Origin: Xanthobacteraceae bacterium
GTDB lineage: Bacteria; Pseudomonadota; Alphaproteobacteria; Rhizobiales; Xanthobacteraceae
DNA length: 7,613 bases
Direction of reading: 5' to 3'
Assembly (NCBI GenBank): GCA_030648135.1
Contig: JAUSIF010000044.1
Location: forward strand, 1-7,613
Of the stretch, positions 1 to 4,790 are shown one piece after another; positions within the stretch are counted from its first letter, which is position 1; the number at the start of each line of letters is the position of its first letter. The notes below the pieces were generated by a model. That model had not been told where the DNA came from. It searched no databases and was given only the letters and a program-made list of their open reading frames with translations. The position numbers and the translations under genes were made by a program.

Positions 1-210
1 AGCGTCGTGAAGTGCGCTCCCATGCCATCGCGCGAGAAGTGCGGGTCGGCGACCAACAACTCACATCTGCCCGCGCTTCGCCTCGGCGGCTCAATCGTGA
101 TTGAGCCGTGCACCCATATCTGTCAGTATCATCGTGCCGTAAGGACCTGACAGCATGTGTGTGAGGTCTATCACCGTGATGCAGTGCCACGGTCTGATCG
201 TCGTGCTCAG
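1..210 (-). pseudogene. CaiB/BaiF CoA-transferase, N-terminal part, frameshifted and cut by window edge
   Basis: Reading the minus strand from 210, the frame gives a typical CaiB/BaiF (class III CoA-transferase) N-terminus: ITVIDLTHMLSGPYGTMI followed by LTDMGARL (about 180 to 103). It then hits TGA at 93-91. One base earlier in frame, the family pattern continues without a break to the window edge: ITIEPPRR, then a segment ending HFSRDGMGAHFTTL, which aligns with the stretch just before the NRNKKS motif of this family. A single inserted base near 99-102 therefore splits the gene. The expected start coincides with the dctP stop as CTGA (210-207), where an ATGA overlap would be normal, so the start codon also looks mutated to CTG. 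These enzymes move CoA between acyl-CoA donors and carboxylic acids. The rest of the gene is outside the window. A sequencing error could mimic the frameshift. Family assignment is firm; loss of function is probable. Confidence 0.75.
87..108. repeat. Perfect 10-bp inverted repeat with 2-nt loop
   Basis: The arms CGGCTCAATC and GATTGAGCCG are exact reverse complements around a GT spacer. No T-tract lies on either side, so a rho-independent terminator is unlikely. The repeat lies inside the CoA-transferase relic and spans the site of its frameshift. Removing the one extra base that breaks the frame makes the palindrome imperfect (9 versus 10 bp arms). Confidence 0.8.
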
Positions 211-1202
211 TGTCTCACGGTGGCTGCTTCTTTATATATAGCCTGCAGCATATTTTTGTCAATCCGATCGGCCGACTGGTGTGACTTGAGCAACACTTTT
301 TTCCATTCGTCGCGTTCGGACTTGGTCAGTGTGATGATTTGGGTACGATTGAGCTTGCGCATGGCTTCGAGAGCATCGTCGTTTTCCTTCTTGGCGACGC
401 GGTTTCCGAACTCGGTCGCCTTGACTATGGCATCGTCGAGCACGACGCGAATGTCTGGCGGCAGCCCCTCCCAGAACTTTTTGTTCGCAACCACGGCATA
501 CCCCACATATCCGTGGTTTGAAAGGGTCATGTTGCTCTGGACCTCATACATCTTGAATTGATAAAAGGTTGACTCTGTATTCTCGCCACCATCCACCAAG
601 CCGGTCTGCATGGCTTGGTACATTTCGCTGGCAGCCATTACCTGCGGAATGGCACCAAGAGCGCGCATCTCGGCGTCGAGCACCTTGGAGCTGAAAATGC
701 GCATCTTCAGACCCTTAAAGTCGGCTGGCGTGTGCAGTGGCTTGTTGGCGTTCATTTGCTTAAAACCATTATCCCAAAAGGCCAACCCCTTGATGCCCTT
801 CGCTTCCAACTGTTTGAGCAGTTGCTTGCCGATCGGCCCCTGCGTGACGAGATGAACCTGGTCGAAGCTATCAAACAGGTAAGGCAGGTCGAAGACCTCG
901 AAGTCCCGCATACCCATAGGACCGAATTTTCCCAGCGTCGGTGCCAGCATCTGAACAGAGCCAAGTTGGAGAGCGACCAATTCCTCTGAATCCTTGTATA
1001 GCGAGCTGGACGGGTAAAGTTCGATCTTCACCCGTCCATGTGTGCCGTCTTCGGCGAGCTTCTTGAAATATTCGGCCGCCTGATTCTTCGGCGATTGGGC
1101 CGGGTTCACATGGCTGAACTTGATGACAATCGGCTCTTGCGCCGAGACAAGACAACTGAAAACCAGCGCTACGGCGCCGACTAAACGTTTGAGGTGAACC
1201 AT
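207..1202 (-). CDS. dctP: TRAP transporter solute-binding protein, DctP family
   Basis: This is a periplasmic receptor of a tripartite ATP-independent (TRAP) transporter, which binds a small organic acid and delivers it to DctQ/DctM membrane subunits. The ATG at 1202 is preferred over a TTG at 1214 because GGAG sits 6 nt before the ATG. The product is 331 residues, normal for the family. Residues 1-21 form a signal peptide (basic MVHLKR, hydrophobic core, cleavage after LVSA). The mature part starts QEPIVIKFSHV, the usual first strand. The GLKMRI segment contains the Arg (R168) expected to bind the substrate carboxylate, and VDGGEN (E207, N208) matches the second ligand-contact region. No DctQ or DctM gene is present in the window; the next gene downstream is a CoA-transferase relic overlapping the stop by 4 nt. 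It is transcribed divergently from the methyltransferase, from a promoter carrying the locus operator. The ligand is unknown. Confidence 0.93.
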   Translation of the reverse strand: MVHLKRLVGAVALVFSCLVSAQEPIVIKFSHVNPAQSPKNQAAEYFKKLAEDGTHGRVKIELYPSSSLYKDSEELVALQLGSVQMLAPTLGKFGPMGMRDFEVFDLPYLFDSFDQVHLVTQGPIGKQLLKQLEAKGIKGLAFWDNGFKQMNANKPLHTPADFKGLKMRIFSSKVLDAEMRALGAIPQVMAASEMYQAMQTGLVDGGENTESTFYQFKMYEVQSNMTLSNHGYVGYAVVANKKFWEGLPPDIRVVLDDAIVKATEFGNRVAKKENDDALEAMRKLNRTQIITLTKSERDEWKKVLLKSHQSADRIDKNMLQAIYKEAATVRH

Positions 1203-1270
1203 CTGTATCTCCAAAGTTAGGACGAACTGCTGCGAACGAGACTAGCTCGCGAACATTGACAAATTTTTAG

Positions 1271-1285
1271 TTTGTACGGACATTT
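1271..1285 (-). promoter_or_regulatory. Operator 1 (GntR/HutC-type), dctP side
   Basis: Read on the minus strand, the site is AAATGTCCGTACAAA, with a TGT-N4-ACA core. It matches the other three operators at nearly every core position and is closest to the four-site consensus TGTCCGTACA. The flanks are not symmetric. It lies between the -10 hexamer and the expected transcription start of dctP, a position suited to repression. Confidence 0.65.
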
Positions 1286-1310
1286 TACAAAATGATTTTA
1301 TGAATAGAAC
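1282..1310 (-). promoter_or_regulatory. Putative promoter of dctP (minus strand)
   Basis: The -10 hexamer TAAAAT (1287-1282, minus) directly abuts the operator core GTCCGTAC, exactly as in the three plus-strand promoters of this locus. The -35 at the matching 17-bp spacing is poor (GTTCTA, 1310-1305). Transcription would start near 1276, giving a leader of roughly 74 nt. The assignment rests mainly on the shared register with the other sites. Confidence 0.5.
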
Positions 1311-1325
1311 TAGGGTTTACTCCTA

Positions 1326-1354
1326 TTAACATTGATGAATGATTAAAATTAAAT
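1326..1354 (+). promoter_or_regulatory. Promoter of the methyltransferase gene
   Basis: TTAACA (1326-1331) and TTAAAT (1349-1354) are separated by exactly 17 bp, and the -10 runs straight into the operator core GTCTGTAC. Both hexamers are near the sigma-70 consensus. The predicted start of transcription near 1361 falls inside the operator and leaves a leader of about 29 nt before the ATG at 1390. Confidence 0.65.
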
Positions 1355-1366
1355 GTCTGTACATTT
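1351..1366 (+). promoter_or_regulatory. Operator 2 (GntR/HutC-type), methyltransferase side
   Basis: AAATGTCTGTACATTT is a palindrome with perfect 6-bp arms around CTGT. It is one of four related sites in the window and has the GT-N4-AC spacing known for HutC-type regulators. It covers the expected transcription start. Its centre is about 80 bp from operator 1, so both divergent promoters could be bound by one regulator. Confidence 0.7.
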
Positions 1367-1389
1367 GAATTCAGCTTGAAAGGCTACCA

Positions 1390-2187
1390 ATGTCCGACCT
1401 TAATTCCAAAGCTAATGTGTTCAATGCGGCTATGGCGCCGCGCCTAGACAAGCTGTACGCCAGCCCACAAATCGTTGAGCAGCGCCGCCGTTTGCGCGAA
1501 CTCATTTTGGCAAAACCGGGAGAGACTGGCGTCGACATCGGTTGCGGTCTGGGGCACCTAAGCTGCGAACTCGCACGCGAGGTCATGCTTGGTGGTCGGT
1601 TGTTCGCCATTGACGTGAGCGCCGACATGGTGGCAGGCGTCACCGAGCGGGCTCAGCGCGAAGGGTTGGCCGATGTGATCGAGACACGCTTGGGTGATGC
1701 AACCGCGTTGGATCTGCCTGACGCGAGCGTCGACTTTGTGGTTGCGGTGCAAAGCTACTCGTATGTGCCAAACGTTGAGCAGGCGATTGCCGAGGCGGCG
1801 CGTGTGTTGCGTCCGGGCGGACGATTGGCGGTTCTGGAAACCGACTGGGATATGTGCGTGTACGAGTCAGAGGACGCAGCGCAGATGCGGCGTATATTTG
1901 ACGGCCGCTGGCGCTTTGCGCACTGGCAGTTACCGCGCCAGCTACACCGTATGTTCCACAACGCAGGCCTGCGGCTGGACAAGGCCGAGGCCTACCCCTT
2001 GCTCGAAACCCGCTACGACCCAGATTCTTTTGGCGTCGGCTTGATAGCGATCGCCCGAAACGCCGCTGTGCGCAACGGTGTGGACGCACTGGAAGCCGAC
2101 GCTTGGGTCGCCGACATCCGCTCTCGTGAGGGCGATGGTGAATATTTTTTTTGCGCCAATCGCTTTATGTTCGTTGCAGTGAAGTGA
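1390..2187 (+). CDS. Class I SAM-dependent methyltransferase (UbiE/Methyltransf_11-like)
   Basis: This 265-residue protein has a Rossmann-type methyltransferase core. Motif I is VDIGCGLGH (residues 48-56), the acidic ribose-binding residue is D75 in LFAIDVS, a GDA segment lies at 102-104, and motifs II/III are seen as SVDFVVAV (113-120) and RPGGRLAVLE (141-150). The C-terminal part (about 155-265) carries the substrate-side elements, ending in YFFCANRFMFVAVK. The start is supported by GAAAGG 6 nt upstream. The acceptor substrate cannot be deduced; general annotations for such proteins (UbiE-like, arsenite methyltransferase-like) would be guesses. The gene stands alone, with an IS relic downstream, and is driven by a promoter bearing the same operator as dctP and mmgE. 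This suggests a role linked to the same substrate, but no pathway for it is evident. Confidence 0.88.
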   Translation: MSDLNSKANVFNAAMAPRLDKLYASPQIVEQRRRLRELILAKPGETGVDIGCGLGHLSCELAREVMLGGRLFAIDVSADMVAGVTERAQREGLADVIETRLGDATALDLPDASVDFVVAVQSYSYVPNVEQAIAEAARVLRPGGRLAVLETDWDMCVYESEDAAQMRRIFDGRWRFAHWQLPRQLHRMFHNAGLRLDKAEAYPLLETRYDPDSFGVGLIAIARNAAVRNGVDALEADAWVADIRSREGDGEYFFCANRFMFVAVK

Positions 2188-2206
2188 GGCGGGCGTTGCC
2201 ATATCG

Positions 2207-2220
2207 GTAAGCGGCTGCCC
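2207..2220 (+). repeat. Probable left terminal repeat end of the IS66 relic
   Basis: GTAAGCGGCTGCCC fits the GTAA-starting ends of IS66 elements and lies at the usual distance upstream of tnpA. Its right-hand partner (GGGCAGCCGCTTAC) is not in the window, so the assignment rests on similarity of one end alone. Confidence 0.45.
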
Positions 2221-2266
2221 AACATGCATCGAGCTGAAGAGGAATCGAAACGATGGTGTGTTCTCG

Positions 2267-2623
2267 ATGGAGATCATGCACACCATGACGAGCGAGGTTG
2301 TTGGAACCAGTCCAAAGAGACCTTTCTAAAGCCCTGAGCTCAAGGCCCAATTCATGCAAGAAGGTCGTCAAAGGAGCGCATTCATTGCAGGTGTTACCCT
2401 GGGCAATGGCATCGCCAACATTGTCCATCGCAGACTGCGCGAACACTCAGACAAGAAGCTGGTCACGCAGCATAATCCATTCGTGCCGGTCAAGCTGCTG
2501 GAGCCGATCGTACAGACCGACGCATCGAACCTAGCACTTGGCGCAGACATCCGGTTCGAAGTACCCCGCGGCAGCAACGCTATCGTTGTGAGCTGGCCCC
2601 TTGAAGGTGGGCACCGCGAATAA
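2267..2623 (+). pseudogene. IS66-family TnpA (OrfA) remnant with internal stop
   Basis: The frame starting with ATG at 2267 (or ATG at 2285) reads TSPKRPF, then TAA at 2327-2329, then SPELKAQFMQEGRQ and AGVTLGNGIANIVHRRLREH. This is the helix-turn-helix segment of IS66 TnpA proteins (typically SPELKAQ ... AGVALANGINANIVHRW). It continues with KLVTQHNPFVPVKL and the conserved strand ADIRFEVPRGSNAIVVSWPL. The expected C-terminal helix after WPL is replaced by EGGHRE and a stop, so the 3' end is lost. The in-frame stop plus the lost end make it non-functional. Family recognition is from memory of conserved segments. Confidence 0.65.
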
Positions 2624-2953
2624 CGTTGTATCGACACCTGCGTCTTGTTTGTGCGGTCCAGTTCTACCCGTGCCCCAAAGGATCGTGAAGCTCATGTTGC
2701 GCGAAAAAGCCGCCGCGCATCCTAAAACGGAACGCCTGGGAATGCCTGGAAACGACCGTCGTGCACGCCGGAAGCCGCCAACGAACGCATCACGGCCACT
2801 GGCTCCGGGTCACATGCGAGCACACGATGCGGTCGTCCAGGCGAATATCGAATTGCTGGGTGGCGATGGATCATGTGCCATCCGGCTGGCAGGCCGTACG
2901 TATGCCTCGTGTTTCCGGGTTACAACGCGCGCAGGGTGTGGTGAAATGGCGGT
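2624..2953. other. Intergenic stretch with no recognised gene
   Basis: Several frames stay open here (for example 2601-2957 plus), but the translations show no family I recognise. They lack a ribosome binding site and have unusual composition. The stretch lies between the IS66 relic and gntR1. It could be decayed element DNA or the original upstream region of gntR1. I see no copy of the GT-N4-AC operator, no convincing promoter and no terminator hairpin. Confidence 0.5.
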
Positions 2954-3817
2954 ATGACAACTCTATTAAAACGGGCCGCAAAGCGCACAACCACCGCAAA
3001 AGTTGCATCCAGCAAGAAGGTGGTAGGCACTGGGCTCATTGTTGACGGCGAATTTAATTCTATGGCCAATAACACATCCGGCCCCCGCTATCTCCAGATC
3101 GCCCGCGAACTGACGGCCGCCATCGCGACCGGCCAATTTCCGATTGGCGCGCGATTGCCCACGGAACTGGAGCTGTGCGAGCAGTTCCATATCAGCCGCT
3201 TCACGGCGCGCGAAGCGGTGCGCATCTTGTCCTCGGCAGGTCTCGTCACACGCCGGCAGCGGGTCGGCACCGTGGTTATTGCGACCCCTTCGGATGCGCG
3301 TTACACGCACACCGTGTCGTCGGTCGGCGATCTGTTCCAGTACGCGCAGGACACTGAGTTGCGTTTCATGTTTGTCGGAAAAGTCGCGCTGGCAAAAGAG
3401 AAGGCAACGCAGTTCGGTGCGTCCCCCGGCGAGGAGTGGGTCTATGCGGTTGGCCTGCGTCACGGCAGCATTGTTGAGGATGCCAAGGGCCAGGAGCAGG
3501 CGGGCCGGCTCATCTGCTTGACGCGCCTGTACCTCAATCCCGAACTCAAGGGCATCGAGGCGAGGTTGCGCGACCGCAAGACCGCCGTGTACGCGATCAT
3601 CGAGCGCGAGTACGGCGTGCCGATCCAGCGCGTGGAGCAGGACCTACAGAGCGTGGCGCTGGAGGCGGACGACGCCGCCAACCTGGGTGCACTGCCAGGA
3701 TCGCCGGCGCTGTTGATTGTGCGCCGCTACTTCGATGAACGCGGCCGACTGATGGAAGTGGCGGAGAACATCCACCCGGGCGACCGGTTCACTTACCGCA
3801 TGCAATTGCGCAAGTAG
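2954..3817 (+). CDS. GntR-family transcriptional regulator, HutC subfamily (UTRA domain)
   Basis: This 287-residue regulator is the likely controller of the surrounding operators. A basic N-terminal tail (residues 1-40, rich in K, R, T) precedes a GntR winged helix-turn-helix (about 43-112): RYLQIARELTAAIATG, then ARLPTELELCEQ, the recognition-helix region SRFTAREAVRILSSAGLV (81-98) and the wing RRQRVGTVV. The rest (about 125-287) is a UTRA effector-binding domain ending in the typical pattern AENIHPGDRFTYRMQL. HutC-type proteins bind a small ligand in this domain and release DNA. The start is uncertain: ATG 2954 has only weak upstream purines, and ATG 3062 (MANNTSG) would give a 251-residue protein closer to family size but has no visible ribosome binding site. 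No operator lies directly upstream. It is about 63% identical over 78 aligned residues to the pseudogene at 4025-4695. Confidence 0.92.
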   Translation: MTTLLKRAAKRTTTAKVASSKKVVGTGLIVDGEFNSMANNTSGPRYLQIARELTAAIATGQFPIGARLPTELELCEQFHISRFTAREAVRILSSAGLVTRRQRVGTVVIATPSDARYTHTVSSVGDLFQYAQDTELRFMFVGKVALAKEKATQFGASPGEEWVYAVGLRHGSIVEDAKGQEQAGRLICLTRLYLNPELKGIEARLRDRKTAVYAIIEREYGVPIQRVEQDLQSVALEADDAANLGALPGSPALLIVRRYFDERGRLMEVAENIHPGDRFTYRMQLRK

Positions 3818-3851
3818 CGGGTCTCCTGGCCTGCGGGCCGTTTGCCTGCTG

Positions 3852-3880
3852 TTGACATTTTTAAAGCAATATCCTATATT
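3852..3880 (+). promoter_or_regulatory. Strong sigma-70 type promoter downstream of gntR1
   Basis: TTGACA (3852-3857), a 17-bp spacer and TATATT (3875-3880) make a near-consensus promoter. It begins 35 nt after the gntR1 stop. The only coding sequence it could transcribe before the next promoter is the dead second regulator, so it looks like an orphaned promoter left by duplication. Confidence 0.72.
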
Positions 3881-3891
3881 GTCCGCACAAT
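3878..3891 (+). promoter_or_regulatory. Operator 3 (GntR/HutC-type), upstream of the regulator pseudogene
   Basis: ATTGTCCGCACAAT has perfect 5-bp arms around CCGC and directly follows and overlaps the -10 hexamer. Compared with operator 4 only two positions differ in these 14 bases. The site is intact although the coding region behind it is broken, so it could still bind the regulator. Confidence 0.7.
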
Positions 3892-4024
3892 TAAAGATTG
3901 GATCAAAGGTGTTCGCTCTCACCATCTCCGAAATCCTTGCCGTCCTTGTGCACCAGTTCCGCTTGTAGCAGGTGCCTGCGGCTCTGAAAATCAGCTAGCC
4001 GTCTTCCTGCCCCCCCCACGGTAG

Positions 4025-4695
4025 GTGGTGCATTTAAAGTGGATTTCCGAACTCCCTTTAATTAATCTGGAGGCAGAGTTATGCGAGCAGCGTGGCATCA
4101 GTCGGTTCGCCGCGCGGGAGGCGGTTCGTAACCTTGAATCGGCGGAACTCGTCGCTCGTCAGCAGCGTGTCGGCACGGTCATGATCGCGACACCCGATGA
4201 CTTGCGCTACACCCACGACGCAACATCCTTGCGCTACCTGTTCCAGCACGCACAGAACTCGACTCTGAATTTCGTTTACGCCGGAAAAACTGCCATAACC
4301 AAGGCGTAGACACGCGATTTTGGTGTCAGACCCGACGATGAATGGATTTGTGCGACGGCACCCGGCGCGACAGCGGCAACGAGCAGCCGATCTGCATCTC
4401 GCGCCTGTTTATCAATCGGGTCTTCACTGGCATTGAGAGCAAGCTGCGCGAAGGCAAGATGGCCATGTATGCCCTGATCGAAAAGGAATACAAGATTTCG
4501 ATCCGGCGGGTGGGCCAAGAACTGCAAGGCATAGCGCCTGGGCTCAATGACGCCGGCAATCTCGGCACCACGACTGGCGCGCCAAGCTTACGTATTGTCC
4601 GCCGTTACTGCGACTCAAAGCGCCGGCTCATTGACGTGGCCGACAACATTCATCCAAGCAATCGCTTCACCTATCGCACGCAATTGAAAAAATAG
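4025..4695 (+). pseudogene. Degenerate second copy of the GntR/HutC-family regulator
   Basis: Two blocks are homologous to gntR1 in different frames. Block one (to 4306) holds ELCEQRGISRFAAREAV, QRVGTVMIATP, RYTH and LFQHAQ. It ends at a TAG (4307-4309) sitting where gntR1 has a Lys codon. The homology then continues in the same frame (TRDFG ... DDEWICA) to about 4350, where a net loss of 28 nt relative to gntR1 shifts the frame. Block two (about 4378-4695) carries the C-terminal UTRA half, ending DNIHPSNRFTYRTQLKK. The start of the DNA-binding domain is also damaged: between TTTCCG (4048) and GCGAG (4091) it is 1 nt shorter than gntR1, and the first helix and initiation codon are not recognisable. 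With a frameshift, a stop and a deletion it cannot make a full regulator. It arose by tandem duplication with gntR1 or from a close relative. Confidence 0.9.
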
Positions 4696-4727
4696 CGGCG
4701 CCCCACTGACGCGGGGGTGATACGGGT

Positions 4728-4756
4728 TTGACATCTTTTCCACTTTATCGTATATT
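4728..4756 (+). promoter_or_regulatory. Promoter of the mmgE/prpD-caiB-MFS operon
   Basis: TTGACA (4728-4733), exactly 17 bp, then TATATT (4751-4756) form a near-consensus promoter 33 nt after the end of the regulator pseudogene. Predicted initiation near 4763 lies within operator 4 and gives a leader of about 28 nt to the mmgE/prpD start. Confidence 0.78.
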
Positions 4757-4768
4757 GTCCATACAATA
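4753..4768 (+). promoter_or_regulatory. Operator 4 (GntR/HutC-type) of the mmgE/prpD operon
   Basis: TATTGTCCATACAATA has perfect 6-bp arms around CCAT. It overlaps the -10 hexamer and the predicted transcription start, so binding should block initiation. Spacing GT-N4-AC is that reported for HutC-type regulators. It is one of four matching sites in the window. Confidence 0.75.
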
Positions 4769-4790
4769 ATGATCTTGACTAGGAAAACCG

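Larger units (their letters stand above)
2207..2623 (+). mobile_element. Relic of an IS66-family insertion sequence (left part only)
   Basis: The sequence from 2207 begins GTAAGCGGCTGCCC, resembling IS66-type terminal repeats, which start GTAA. About 60-80 bp later an open frame resembles IS66 TnpA (the first ORF of these elements). The similarity stops around 2600. I find no tnpB, no tnpC and no matching right end in the window, so most of the element has been lost. It sits 20 bp after the methyltransferase stop. Confidence 0.6.

Noticed and set aside
120..153. Inverted repeat CTGTCAG ... CTGACAG
   Set aside because: The 7-bp arms with a 20-nt loop and no T-tract fall inside the coding sequence of the CoA-transferase relic. 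Most likely chance.
1256..1261. TTGACA on the plus strand near operator 1
   Set aside because: No -10 hexamer lies at 16-18 bp downstream on the plus strand. The register seen at the other promoters does not hold for it.
1640..2089. 149-codon open frame on the minus strand inside the methyltransferase gene
   Set aside because: It is antisense to a gene with clear methyltransferase motifs. Its translation is Arg/Pro/Ser-rich, typical of a GC-rich shadow frame.
2601..2957. 118-codon plus-strand frame ending at the gntR1 start
   Set aside because: There is no ribosome binding site, no recognisable family and irregular composition next to an IS scar. Not supported as a gene.
3818..3840. Possible terminator hairpin after gntR1 (GGCC ... 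GGGCC region)
   Set aside because: The stem is short and no T-run follows, so it is not a convincing rho-independent terminator.
3909..3968. Short frame GTG...TAG behind promoter 3 with GGA upstream (VFALTISEILAVLVHQFRL)
   Set aside because: It has a plausible start distance from operator 3, but is only 19 codons with no known relative. It lies in the eroded 5' part of the regulator pseudogene and is more likely chance or a scrap of lost sequence.
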